From: CALAED01 sp036555725
GTDB lineage: Bacteria > Actinomycetota > Actinomycetes > Streptosporangiales > Streptosporangiaceae
Length of the DNA stretch: 64,000 nt
Assembly (NCBI GenBank): GCA_036555725.1
Contig: DATBKU010000012.1
Coordinates: 4,158 to 68,157 of the forward strand
Direction: 5' to 3'
Shown here: positions 9,097-17,081 of the stretch, in pieces
Layout of the letters: the number at the start of each line of letters is the position of its first letter
Position numbering within the stretch: position 1 is the first letter of the stretch
Position numbers and translations under genes: made by a program
Notes under the pieces: model-generated
Seen by the model: the letters and a program-made list of their open reading frames with translations, nothing else
The model's database searches: none
What the model was told of the DNA's origin: nothing

Positions 9097-10203
9097 ATGG
9101 CCACGGTGTATCACGCCGACATCATCGGGTCGCTCTTGCGCCCCGCATACCTGCTGAGCGCCCGGGATCGATTCGAGGCCGGGCAGCTATCGGCGGCGGA
9201 GTACAAGGAGATCGAGGATCGCGCCGTCGACGAGGTGATCGCACTTCAGGAAGGTGCGGGCCTGCACGTCGTCAACGACGGAGAGCTGCGGCGGCACTCG
9301 TTCATCGACCAGCTGACCGACGCGGTTGAGGGGCTCACGCAGGACCCTGCCGTCGACCACGTCCACGTTCCGTTCCACGACCGGACCGGAGAAGAGAAGT
9401 CCGCCTTCAAGGTGCCGCTCTCGGCCACCGAAAAGCTGGGCCGGCGGCGGATGATGACCGTGGAAGAGTTCTCGTATGCCCGCGCCAGGGCGCGGCGCCC
9501 GGTCAAGGTGACGCTGCCGAGTCCGCTGATGCTCTTCCTCGTCTGGTCACCCGAAAGGTCGCGCGACGTGTACAGCGATCCATTCGAGCTCTTCGCCGAC
9601 GGCCTGCGGCTGATGCGGGAGGAAGCCCAGGAGCTGGCGCGGCTCGGCTGCAAGTACATCCAGATTGACGCGCCAGATTTCGGGCAACTCGTCGACCAGT
9701 CGCAGCGCACCGCATGGGAGAACGCCGGTATCTCCGTCGACCGCGTCTTCAACGAGGGAGTGGACATCCTGAACGATGTCGCGAACGTGCCCGGCGTGAC
9801 CTTCGGCCTCCACCTCTGCAAGGGCAATTACGATAGCGATTGGATCAGCGCCGGCGGTTACCAGAACATTTCGAAGGAACTGTTCCGGCGGGCCACGAAC
9901 TACGACGTGTTTCTCCTGGAGTACGACGACGCGCGTTCCGGCTCCTTCGAACCGCTCAGCGACCTGCCCGAGGACAAGGCCGTTGTACTCGGCCTCGTCT
10001 CGTCGAAGTTCGACAAGCTGGAGACGGCCGATGAGCTCCTCGCCCGCATCGACGAGGCGAGCGGCTACTTCCCACGCGACCAGCTCGCACTCTCGACGCA
10101 GTGCGGCTTCTCTTCGGCGGGCCCGGGCAACGCGATCAGCGAAGCCGCCCAGGCGAGGAAACTGCACCTCGTCAGCGAGGTCGCGGACCGCGCCTGGGGC
10201 TAA
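9097..10203 (+). CDS. MetE-like (cobalamin-independent methionine synthase C-domain) protein
   Basis: 368 residues, half the length of full MetE, corresponding to the zinc-bearing C-terminal barrel. The zinc ligands are retained: H239 and C241 in FGLHLCKGNY, E275 in LLEYDDARSG and C336 in LSTQCGFSS. RBS GGAAAGGAAG precedes the ATG at 9097. The N-terminal folate-binding half is missing, so it probably uses another methyl donor, or cleaves or demethylates a small substrate, as other MetE-like stand-alone proteins are thought to. Its place behind an aromatic monooxygenase suggests a demethylation or methyl-transfer step in the same pathway (inference). Confidence 0.88.
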   Translation: MATVYHADIIGSLLRPAYLLSARDRFEAGQLSAAEYKEIEDRAVDEVIALQEGAGLHVVNDGELRRHSFIDQLTDAVEGLTQDPAVDHVHVPFHDRTGEEKSAFKVPLSATEKLGRRRMMTVEEFSYARARARRPVKVTLPSPLMLFLVWSPERSRDVYSDPFELFADGLRLMREEAQELARLGCKYIQIDAPDFGQLVDQSQRTAWENAGISVDRVFNEGVDILNDVANVPGVTFGLHLCKGNYDSDWISAGGYQNISKELFRRATNYDVFLLEYDDARSGSFEPLSDLPEDKAVVLGLVSSKFDKLETADELLARIDEASGYFPRDQLALSTQCGFSSAGPGNAISEAAQARKLHLVSEVADRAWG

Positions 10204-10297
10204 GTGGGCCCGAAGGGGCAGTGGGCTGAACTCGGCAATGTGACAGACAAGGGTGGCGCAGGGCAGAGTCGGGTCAGCCGCACCGAAGGGAGAACCA

Positions 10298-11266
10298 ATG
10301 ACGATGCCGCAGCGGACCTTGGCGAACGGAAAAGCGGTCAGCGCACTGAGCCTGGGCGCGATGTGGTTCGGCACCCATGTCGACGAGGCCACGTCGTTCG
10401 CCATCCTCGATCGATTCGTGGAGGCCGGCGGCACGCTCATCGACACCTCGAACAACTATGCCTACTGGCTCGAGGGCGGCGTCGGCGGGGAGAGCGAGAC
10501 GGTCGTCGGGCGGTGGCTGGCCGACCGCGGGTCACGAGACCAGGTGGTGCTGAGCACGAAGGTGGGCGGCCAGCCGAGCGGCGCGGGCCGGGAGGGGCTC
10601 TCGGCAGGGACGATCCGGTCGGCGTTCGAGGGGAGCCTGCGACGGCTGCAGAGCGACCGCGTCGACGTCTACTGGGCGCACCTCGAAGACCGTACGGTGC
10701 CGCTCGAGGAGACCGTTGACGTCTTCGCGTCCATGGTCGAGGCGGGCATGGTCGACGTGCTCGGTGCCAGCAACCATCCCACCTGGCGGGTCGAGCGCGC
10801 CCGCGCCCTCGCCAGGACGCAGGGGCGGCCGGGCTACACCTGCCTGCAGCTGCGGTACTCCTATCTGCAGCCGCGGATCCACACGTCCCTCCCCCGCGCC
10901 GGGCACGTGCACGTCACCGAGGAAACCCTCGACTACGTACGCGGCGAACCGGACCTGAGCCTCTGGGTGTACAACACCCTGCTGGCGGGCGCATACACGC
11001 GTTCCGACAAGCCGATGCAGGAGGCGTACGACCATCCGGGCACGCCGCGGCGGATGACCGCCCTCCGCGAGGTGGCGGCCGAGACCGGGGCCACGCCCAA
11101 CCAAGTGGTGCTGGCCTGGCTGCTCGGACAACCCCGTGTCATTCCCATCGCCGGGGTGAGCTCAGTCGCCCAGCTCGATGAGATCCTCGCCGCGACCGAT
11201 GTCACGCTGGACGAGAGCCACCGCAAGCGCCTCGACGAGGCCGACCCATGCCCACCACCCCAGTGA
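10298..11266 (+). CDS. Aldo/keto reductase
   Basis: 322-residue TIM-barrel oxidoreductase. The start MTMPQRTLANGKAVSALSLGAMWFG is preceded by GAAGGGAG. The catalytic tetrad can be placed: Asp and Tyr in LIDTSNNYAYW, Lys in VLSTKVGG and His in YWAHLED. The C-terminal IPIAGVSSVAQLDE is the NADPH-binding block. It is the last gene of the LysR-linked run (94-nt gap after the MetE-like gene) and probably reduces an aldehyde or ketone of the same pathway. Confidence 0.93.
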   Translation: MTMPQRTLANGKAVSALSLGAMWFGTHVDEATSFAILDRFVEAGGTLIDTSNNYAYWLEGGVGGESETVVGRWLADRGSRDQVVLSTKVGGQPSGAGREGLSAGTIRSAFEGSLRRLQSDRVDVYWAHLEDRTVPLEETVDVFASMVEAGMVDVLGASNHPTWRVERARALARTQGRPGYTCLQLRYSYLQPRIHTSLPRAGHVHVTEETLDYVRGEPDLSLWVYNTLLAGAYTRSDKPMQEAYDHPGTPRRMTALREVAAETGATPNQVVLAWLLGQPRVIPIAGVSSVAQLDEILAATDVTLDESHRKRLDEADPCPPPQ

Positions 11267-11319
11267 TGGCGCACCGCCCCCGGTAGGCAGCCCGTTCGAC
11301 CGACGCTCGCCACCTCTTC

Positions 11320-11343
11320 CCGATTTGCCCGATTAGTCCGATT
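11320..11343 (+). repeat. Triple CCGATT direct repeat upstream of the SARP gene
   Basis: CCGATT occurs at 11320, 11329 and 11338, a 9-bp period, within the 283-nt non-coding stretch 11267-11549. Possible regulator site for the SARP gene or part of the end of the upstream operon. No gene or clear promoter is seen in the stretch. Confidence 0.4.
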
Positions 11344-11549
11344 CGGGAGGATTGTCGAACACCGTCGTGACGAGGACACGCTCAAGTGATGTCATCGGCG
11401 ACTGGTCGGCCGTATTCCGTGCTGACAGGCTAGGCGCTTGAAGTAGCTTGCGGTGGCTGACTCTGCTGGTGCGCTGGGACCGCAGTGCGGCGGGCAGAAT
11501 TACCGACCGCGACGACCCAATCCTGGTGTCCATTGGTCACGGAGGCACC

Positions 11550-13352
11550 TTGATCACACACTTCAGACTGCTGGGATCGGTTGAAATCGTCAGGCGGAGC
11601 CGGCACATCGCATTGCCGGCGACCAAACCGAGTGTCGTATTGGCGACACTCCTCCTGCACGCGAACGAGTTCGTGTCGACCGACCGTCTCATTGAAACGG
11701 TCTGGGGAGACACGAGCCCGCGTAATCCGCGTTCTACCTTGCAGACGTATATCATGCGGCTTCGTCAGCTTCTCCTCGAGAACGACATGGCGAATTGCCC
11801 CATCCGGACGCTGCCCGGCGGCTATTCCATCGACGCCAGCGCGGAGACCCTGGATCTGCTGCGCTTCCACCAACTGGTGGAGCGTGCCCGGCGCGACGGC
11901 GGTGATCCCGTGGACGAGTCGCGCAGCCTCAAGGAGGCGATCTCGCTGTGGCGCGGGCCGGCACTGGCGAACATCCCGTCGGAGGTACTCCATCGAGAGG
12001 AAGTGCCCAAGCTCACTGAGCAATGGTTGGAGGCGCATGAACGCCGGATCGACATCGAACTGTGCCTCAACCACCATCGGCGTCTTATCGGCGAGTTGCG
12101 CTGGCTCACCGCGGCGTACCCACAGCGGGAGCGGTTCTGGGAGCAGTTGATGGAGGCGCTGTACCGTTCTGGACGGCAGTCCGAAGCGCTCGAAGAATAT
12201 CGAAAGATAAAGAGTATTCTGCTCAATCAGCTTGGCGTCGATCCCGGTCCCGGTCTGCAGCAAATGGAACTCGCCATCCTCAAGGGCGAAGTGACGATGA
12301 CGTCGGTTGCGCCCGAACCCGTAACCATGCCGACGGGAACGGTCAAGGGCATGGGTGTCCAGTGCCGCCTGCCGCCGGAGATCCCCAATTTCGTCGGCCG
12401 CGGGAAATTGGGCGCCCAGATCGCCGACGAACTGATCCAGCGCGTTGATCGAAACGAAGCCATAATTACCGCGATCCACGGCGCCCCCGGGGTGGGCAAA
12501 TCGGCCCTGGCCTTGCGGGTGGCCTACGACGTACGCGATCTCTTCCCCGACGGACAGTGGTATTTGCGACTTACCGACGACTGTGGCGGCGCGCGCTCCC
12601 TGATCGACCTGCTGACCGAACTCATCCAGTTCGCGGGCCTCGACCCGGCGGACGCACCGAAGACCCAGGCCGGCCTGGAATCGGTGTACCGGATGGCGAT
12701 GCGGGACCGGCGCGTTCTCCTGCTGCTCGATGACGCCGTCGACGCCGAACAGGTGAAGTCCCTCCTGCCCGGAAGCTCGAGTACGGCGGTCCTGGTGACC
12801 AGCCGGATGAGCCTGGTCGAGCTGGCGGCCCAATGGAGCATGCGCTCCTACGAACTCGACGTTCTGTCCCGGGAGAGCTCGCTGGACCTCCTCATGGGCA
12901 TGCTGGACAAACAAATGATCTACGGCGAAGAGGGGGCCGCGATGGAACTCGCCGAGATCTGCGGGCATTTGCCGCTCGCGCTCCGGATAGCCGCGGCCAA
13001 ACTGGCGAACCGGCCCGGCCAGAGTCTCGCGGAGTACGTCCGGTGGCTGGCGTCGGACCCACTGGCGAGGCTGTCAATCGGAAAGCGGCCGTCGATCTCG
13101 GTGCGGAGGGCATTCGACGCGTCCTACCATCGGCTGAGCGGAGATGCCCAGCGGATGCTCCAGTCGATCGGCGCGTGCGTCCCGGGACCGCTGTTCACCA
13201 TGGATAACGTCGTCGAGCTGATCGGTACGCCGAGCCGCTACACCGAGGAGGTGCTGGACGAGCTCGCGGACGCGGGGCTGATCCGCAGCCCGGATCCGGA
13301 CCACTTCTCGATGCCCGTCCTGCTGCATGCCTATTCACGTCAGTCCCGGTAG
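11550..13352 (+). CDS. SARP-family activator with NB-ARC domain (AfsR/DnrI type)
   Basis: 600 residues. N-terminal OmpR-like winged helix (about 1-95: STDRLIETVWGD...RSTLQTYIMRLRQLL), bacterial transcriptional-activator domain (about 100-250: LDLLRFHQLVERAR...RSGRQSEALEEYRKIKSILLNQLGVDPGPGLQ), then an NB-ARC ATPase with Walker A GAPGVGKS (about 311-318) and Walker B LLLLDDA. The long C-terminal TPR region of full AfsR proteins is absent. The start is a TTG with GGAGG 4 nt upstream; in-frame readings further upstream lack homology. It sits at the border of the RiPP cluster and is its probable pathway activator; matching direct repeats lie at 16962-17002. Confidence 0.92.
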   Translation: MITHFRLLGSVEIVRRSRHIALPATKPSVVLATLLLHANEFVSTDRLIETVWGDTSPRNPRSTLQTYIMRLRQLLLENDMANCPIRTLPGGYSIDASAETLDLLRFHQLVERARRDGGDPVDESRSLKEAISLWRGPALANIPSEVLHREEVPKLTEQWLEAHERRIDIELCLNHHRRLIGELRWLTAAYPQRERFWEQLMEALYRSGRQSEALEEYRKIKSILLNQLGVDPGPGLQQMELAILKGEVTMTSVAPEPVTMPTGTVKGMGVQCRLPPEIPNFVGRGKLGAQIADELIQRVDRNEAIITAIHGAPGVGKSALALRVAYDVRDLFPDGQWYLRLTDDCGGARSLIDLLTELIQFAGLDPADAPKTQAGLESVYRMAMRDRRVLLLLDDAVDAEQVKSLLPGSSSTAVLVTSRMSLVELAAQWSMRSYELDVLSRESSLDLLMGMLDKQMIYGEEGAAMELAEICGHLPLALRIAAAKLANRPGQSLAEYVRWLASDPLARLSIGKRPSISVRRAFDASYHRLSGDAQRMLQSIGACVPGPLFTMDNVVELIGTPSRYTEEVLDELADAGLIRSPDPDHFSMPVLLHAYSRQSR

Positions 13353-13365
13353 GCGGATCTCTCGG

Positions 13366-15333
13366 TTAGGGAAATGGGTGCGGAACAAGGTGTAGTTCCG
13401 AGTCGGCCAAATCGGTGGTACGGCGCCCCGCGCGCCGGAAGGCCGTTCGCATCCGGGGCATGTGCAGTGCGCGCTGCCTATGCCACCCGAAGTCGATGGG
13501 TATCAGTCCGGGCACGATGACGCAGACGTTGTGCAGGCCGACGAGTTCCTGTTCCGGACAGGTCTGGTCGACCACGATGACGTCGAATCCGGCCGCGATG
13601 AGCCGGTCTCGGCAGAAGCGAACGTCATCGAGGAGGTCCAGCGTTCGCGGCCGCACCCGCTCCCAGTCCTGATAAAGCTCGGCCATGGCTCGCTTCGGGC
13701 GGTCGGACAGCAAGAACTGGGCGTGCCGCGCCATTTCAGGCAGACCGAACAGCGCCGCGTGGTGATTGAGCTCGGCGACCTTGGAGAAGTCCCGCGCCAT
13801 GGCCGCCAGTTCGTCGTGGCGCTGGGCCACTCGTTCCGGAAGCGTGGGGATGTAGGAAGCGATCTCGCACAGCGCGGCGCGCACCGCGTCGTCCGGGTCA
13901 AGGCCGGCGCCGGCGGCGAAACAAAGGGTGCCGAGACCGCCGTCCCGGCGCACGGCCACCCCAGTGACCACCGGGACAGCGAGGTCAGACCGGTTGTCGA
14001 AAAGCCTGACGTCATAGTCGTGCAGCCGTATTCGATCCATCATGAAGCGGGTCGCGGGGTCTCGGCAGGTGTCCGGATCGATCTCCGGCAACGCCGCCCT
14101 CCCATACCAGGCGAGCAGAAAGGCGTCCCGCTCGATGAGCTCGAGCATGCCGTAGAGGATCGCCTCCTCCAGGCAGCTACCGCCGGCGCAGCCGTTCGAG
14201 CATTCATGGACGAAGTTGTGGCCGGTGTTGTGGCGCTCCATGTAGTAGGAGATTCGCTCCGGCACCAAGATGGGCCGCTCGTCGCGGAGGGAATACCCCC
14301 ACACCCACGGGATCGGCCGATCAGGAGCAAAGGGGGTAAAAGTCCGATCGGCATGGTAGTAGTCATCGGTGTACACGCCGCAGTCTCGGGGATCCAGAGC
14401 GTCGGCGCGCAGGCTGTCGTACGAGCCCATCACAACGCGGTTGAACCGCCGCCGCTGGCCGCTCGCATAGCGTTCCAATCCCTCGAAGACACCGCATGTC
14501 GTGCTCTCCTCGTAGGAATTCGCGTGACCGCTCCAGTGCACGTCAAAAAGACGCCCTGAGATCCGCAGCTTGAGGAAGCTGTTGACCGGCGCCGTGGTCG
14601 GACAGGCCAGGTCGGAGCGGGCCGACGCGCCGAGCATCCCGCAGACCGGATTGACAAAGCCCTCCAGCGGCAGGTCGTAGTCGGCGATAGAGCGAAGGCG
14701 ATAGCGATCGGCGGACGGCTTGCGCCGCGATCGAAGGGTCAGCCGGGCGGCTTCGCGGCTGTCCTGCCGGGGCCGCGAGCATACGGGGCAGGCGGGATCG
14801 GCGAGCAGCCCGAACCGCCGCACGACGAGCGAGTTCAGCGACAGCTCGTAGACATATCCGATGCCGGGCGGGCTCGCGTCGCTCCCTGTCGCACCCGGGT
14901 CGCTGCCTTCCGCCCACGGATCGGTGAGCAGGGCGAACAGCTGCCGGGCCGTGTCCAGCGCGAAGGTGGTGAGGTAGGGCGACGCGGCCACCGACTGAAG
15001 AGAACGGCCGCTTTCGAGGATGTTGCGTTCCTCCGTGGACCGCAGTTTCTGCCACCGCAGGGCTAGGCAGCACGAGCAGGGCGAGCCGGGCGGGGATCCG
15101 GCCGCCGGGCCGAACAGGATCGAGCGCGGGGTGAGGTGAATCGGATAGGACGCCGGGTCGGCGACGGATCCGTCCGGCGGACCGGCGATCGCGTCGTGAT
15201 CGCCGAGGACGGCGACGTACGGCCGGACCCGCCCGGGCAGGCTCGCCGGGCTGCCCAGCAGATGACGCTCGAGGCGCTCGCGATCGGATTCCATCGAGGC
15301 GGCGGCCACGGGCGCGATAGTGCTTGCGGTCAT
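13366..15333 (-). CDS. YcaO-domain azoline cyclodehydratase, copy 1
   Basis: 655 residues. The N-terminal quarter has two Cys pairs (PCSCCLALRW and PACPVCSR), the zinc site of an E1-like remnant. A YcaO domain follows from about residue 240: FEGLERYASG, GSCLEEAILYGMLELIERDAF and AVRAALCEIASYI carry the acidic ATP/Mg motifs. The protein ends VPHPFP, i.e. a PxPxP tail as in azoline-forming YcaOs. It would use ATP to cyclise Cys, Ser or Thr of the precursor cores. The ATG at 15333 precedes the first homologous stretch. It is a paralogue of the YcaO at 23796-25727 and lies directly downstream of the six precursor genes. Confidence 0.92.
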   Translation of the reverse strand: MTASTIAPVAAASMESDRERLERHLLGSPASLPGRVRPYVAVLGDHDAIAGPPDGSVADPASYPIHLTPRSILFGPAAGSPPGSPCSCCLALRWQKLRSTEERNILESGRSLQSVAASPYLTTFALDTARQLFALLTDPWAEGSDPGATGSDASPPGIGYVYELSLNSLVVRRFGLLADPACPVCSRPRQDSREAARLTLRSRRKPSADRYRLRSIADYDLPLEGFVNPVCGMLGASARSDLACPTTAPVNSFLKLRISGRLFDVHWSGHANSYEESTTCGVFEGLERYASGQRRRFNRVVMGSYDSLRADALDPRDCGVYTDDYYHADRTFTPFAPDRPIPWVWGYSLRDERPILVPERISYYMERHNTGHNFVHECSNGCAGGSCLEEAILYGMLELIERDAFLLAWYGRAALPEIDPDTCRDPATRFMMDRIRLHDYDVRLFDNRSDLAVPVVTGVAVRRDGGLGTLCFAAGAGLDPDDAVRAALCEIASYIPTLPERVAQRHDELAAMARDFSKVAELNHHAALFGLPEMARHAQFLLSDRPKRAMAELYQDWERVRPRTLDLLDDVRFCRDRLIAAGFDVIVVDQTCPEQELVGLHNVCVIVPGLIPIDFGWHRQRALHMPRMRTAFRRAGRRTTDLADSELHLVPHPFP

Positions 15334-15376
15334 CTCATCGTCCCCTTGCTGTACACCTGCGAGGTCGCCCGGCGAG

Positions 15377-15421
15377 GAGCGGGCCGGAAACCTCCTCACA
15401 TCGGCGGTTGCCGGCCCGCTC
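15377..15421 (-). terminator. Repeated hairpin between precursor 1 and the YcaO gene
   Basis: GAGCGGGCCGG (15377-15387) and CCGGCCCGCTC (15411-15421) form a perfect 11-bp stem with a 23-nt loop, 70 nt after the stop of precursor 1. No U-tract. The identical stem and loop length recur at 15927-15971. It may be a partial terminator that keeps enzyme expression below precursor expression. Confidence 0.55.
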
Positions 15422-15490
15422 AGCCAGCAGGCGTGACATGGTCACGGCATCCGCTCGCCGGGCCGGAATCCGGTTCCCGCGTGGGATGGA

Positions 15491-15673
15491 TCACGCACAG
15501 CTGGCACAGCTGGTGCAGCTCGTGGTGCTGCTGCTGGTGCTCGTGCTGCTGGTACTGCAGCAGTCGGCGAGGACTTCCGCGACGTCCTCGTAGTCCTGGA
15601 TCTCGAAGGTCTCCGCCTCCAGCAGCTCCAGGTCGCCGCGAAGGTCGATGAGGCCATTGGCCGAGTCGTTCAT
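15491..15673 (-). CDS. RiPP precursor peptide 1 (core family A)
   Basis: 60 residues. Leader MNDSANGLIDLRGDLELLEAETFEIQD, then a core of about 23 residues starting CCSTSSTSTSS and ending SCTSCASCA; 21 of the 23 are Cys, Ser or Thr. The leader block LEAETFEI resembles the LPMDVFEM-type recognition block of thiazolylpeptide precursors. RBS GAGGGG 6 nt before the ATG. It is the last of six tandem precursor genes and 97% of its leader is shared with precursor 4. Expected substrate of the cluster's YcaO, SagB and LanB proteins. Confidence 0.9.
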   Translation of the reverse strand: MNDSANGLIDLRGDLELLEAETFEIQDYEDVAEVLADCCSTSSTSTSSSTTSCTSCASCA

Positions 15674-15701
15674 GGTTCGCCCCTCAGCTCCTCGTCGTGA
15701 A

Positions 15702-15875
15702 CTAGTCGCAGCAGCTCGTGCCGCTGGTGCTGCTGCAGCTGCTGCAGGTGCTCGTGCAGCTCGTGGTGCCCGCGAGCTCCTCGGCGACCTGGTCGTAGTC
15801 CTGGATCTCGAAGGTCTCCGCCTCCAGGAGTTCCAGCTCGCCCTGCAGGGCGGACAGGTCGATGGTGTCTTGCAT
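15702..15875 (-). CDS. RiPP precursor peptide 2 (core family B)
   Basis: 57 residues. Leader MQDTIDLSALQGELELLEAE continues TFEIQDYDQVAEELAG; core TTSCTSTCSSCSSTS and then GTSCCD at the end. It is almost identical to precursor 6 (differences at residues 2-4 and one Thr/Ser swap in the core), so the two are recent copies. RBS AAGGGA precedes the ATG. Too short for ordinary gene callers and hidden inside longer shadow frames. Confidence 0.9.
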   Translation of the reverse strand: MQDTIDLSALQGELELLEAETFEIQDYDQVAEELAGTTSCTSTCSSCSSTSGTSCCD

Positions 15876-15926
15876 GAACCGATCCCTTCACTTGGTCGGG
15901 CGCGTGACGTTCGGCGGTAGTTGGAT

Positions 15927-15971
15927 GAGCGGGCCGGACACCGGTCGATGACAGCGGTTGCCGGCCCGCTC
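15927..15971 (-). terminator. Repeated hairpin between precursors 3 and 2
   Basis: GAGCGGGCCGG (15927-15937) and CCGGCCCGCTC (15961-15971), an 11-bp stem with a 23-nt loop, identical in stem to the hairpin at 15377-15421. Lies 77 nt after precursor 3. Confidence 0.55.
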
Positions 15972-16047
15972 GGTGAGGAGGGGCCGCGATCTGCTCGCGG
16001 CAACTACCCACGCTCGTCCGGAGCCGGGCTCCGGTTACCGGGATACG

Positions 16048-16266
16048 TCACGCGCAGCTGGCACAGCTGGTGCAACTCGTCGTACTGCTGCTGGTGCTCG
16101 TGCTGCTGGTGCTCGAGCCGGTGCTGGTGCTGCAGTCGCAGCTGGTCCAGCCCAGCAGATCCTCGGTGGCCTCGACATGGTCATGGATCTCGAACGTCTC
16201 GGCTTCGAGCAGCTCGAGCCCGGTGTGGAGATCCGAGAGAATCCCGGGTTCGCGTGCCTGTCCCAT
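16048..16266 (-). CDS. RiPP precursor peptide 3 (core family A, long)
   Basis: 72 residues, the longest of the six. Leader MGQAREPGILSDLHTGLELL continues EAETFEIHDHVEATEDLLG; core begins WTSCDCSTSTGSS and ends as precursor 1 (SSTTSCTSCASCA). The leader diverges most (HDHVE instead of QDYED) while the core end is conserved, so the core is under selection or has been exchanged. RBS AAGGAG 10 nt upstream. Confidence 0.9.
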   Translation of the reverse strand: MGQAREPGILSDLHTGLELLEAETFEIHDHVEATEDLLGWTSCDCSTSTGSSTSSTSTSSSTTSCTSCASCA

Positions 16267-16280
16267 GGTCAGGCATCTCC

Positions 16281-16469
16281 TTAGTTGCAGCTGGCGGTGC
16301 TGGTGCAGCTGGTCGTGCTACTGCTGGTGCTGCAGCTGCTGGTGCTGCAGCAGTCGGCGAGAACCTCGGCGACGTCCTCGTAGTCCTGGATCTCGAAGGT
16401 CTCCGCCTCCAGGAGCTCCAGGTCGCCGCGGAGATCGATGAGGCCGTTCGCAGTGCTGTCTTGTCTCAT
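16281..16469 (-). CDS. RiPP precursor peptide 4 (core family A)
   Basis: 62 residues. Leader MRQDSTANGLIDLRGDLELL continues EAETFEIQDYEDVAEVLAD; core starts CCSTSSCSTSS and ends SCTSTASCN. The leader is nearly that of precursor 1, but an extra Cys, a Cys-to-Thr change and a terminal Asn alter the predicted ring pattern. RBS AAAGG 9 nt before the ATG; stop TAA 14 nt before precursor 3. Confidence 0.9.
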   Translation of the reverse strand: MRQDSTANGLIDLRGDLELLEAETFEIQDYEDVAEVLADCCSTSSCSTSSSTTSCTSTASCN

Positions 16470-16500
16470 CGAACTAGCCTTTCTGTACGGGATGAGGGCG

Positions 16501-16680
16501 TCAGCCGCAGCTCGTACTGCTGGTGCTGGTGCAGCTGCTGCAGGTGCTCGTGCAGCTCGTGGTGCCCGCCAGTTCCGCCGGCGCCTCGTTGTAGTCCTGG
16601 ATCTCGAAGGTCTCCGCCTCCAGCAGCTCCAGCTCGCTCTGGAGACCGGACAACGTGCCGGCGTCGGCACTACTCCTCAC
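16501..16680 (-). CDS. RiPP precursor peptide 5 (core family B)
   Basis: 59 residues from a GTG start with GGGAG 9 nt upstream. Leader MRSSADAGTLSGLQSELELL continues EAETFEIQDYNEAPAELAG; core TTSCTSTCSSCTSTS ending STSCG. It shares the B-family core with precursors 2 and 6 but ends in Gly rather than Cys-Asp. Confidence 0.88.
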   Translation of the reverse strand: MRSSADAGTLSGLQSELELLEAETFEIQDYNEAPAELAGTTSCTSTCSSCTSTSSTSCG

Positions 16681-16712
16681 GATTCAGCTCCCTTCAGTGG
16701 CCGCGGCTGCCG

Positions 16713-16886
16713 CTAGTCACAGCAGCTGGTGCCGCTGGTGCTGGTGCAGCTGCTGCAGGTGCTCGTGCAGCTCGTGGTGCCCGCGAGCTCCTCGGCGACC
16801 TGGTCGTAGTCCTGGATCTCGAAGGTCTCCGCCTCCAGGAGTTCCAGCTCGCCCTGCAGGGCGGACAGGTCGATGCGGTCATGCAT
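16713..16886 (-). CDS. RiPP precursor peptide 6 (core family B)
   Basis: 57 residues, first gene of the minus-strand precursor operon. Leader MHDRIDLSALQGELELLEAE continues TFEIQDYDQVAEELAG; core TTSCTSTCSSCTSTS and GTSCCD. RBS AAAGGGA 8 nt upstream of the ATG at 16886; a second ATG 4 nt inside is out of frame. The promoter region upstream holds the SARP-like repeats. Confidence 0.9.
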   Translation of the reverse strand: MHDRIDLSALQGELELLEAETFEIQDYDQVAEELAGTTSCTSTCSSCTSTSGTSCCD

Positions 16887-16961
16887 AGCCGATCCCTTTC
16901 CATCGGTTTACCGGGACAATTCGCAGCATCGCAGGGGGCACTCTCAGCGGTCGCCGCGTGC

Positions 16962-17002
16962 CGCTGACAATTCGCTCTCAACCCGCTCTCAAGTCGCTGA
17001 CA
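16962..17002. promoter_or_regulatory. Putative SARP operator: four 8-bp direct repeats, 11-bp period
   Basis: CGCTGACA (16962), CGCTCTCA (16973), CGCTCTCA (16984) and CGCTGACA (16995): four copies starting exactly 11 bp apart in the divergent intergenic region 16887-17081. On the opposite strand they read TGAGAGCG or TGTCAGCG. Direct repeats of about 7 bp at 11-bp spacing are the established SARP binding layout, and a SARP gene lies 3.6 kb away. Which of the two promoters is controlled, or both, cannot be told. Confidence 0.75.
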
Positions 17003-17081
17003 CGCGGTCGACGGCAATAAATGTCGCTGGTCTACTGGATTGGCGGATGCGGTCCGTTGCAACGAACGCACGGGAGTCTCG

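Noticed and set aside
11430..12968. 512-codon minus-strand frame opposite the SARP gene
   Set aside because: No recognisable domain; the plus strand carries clear winged-helix, activator and NB-ARC domains.
15491..16886. Possible CRISPR array or satellite repeat, because of regular repeated blocks
   Set aside because: The repeats are in frame, each with RBS, start and stop, and the unit is about 180-210 bp; they are paralogous precursor genes.
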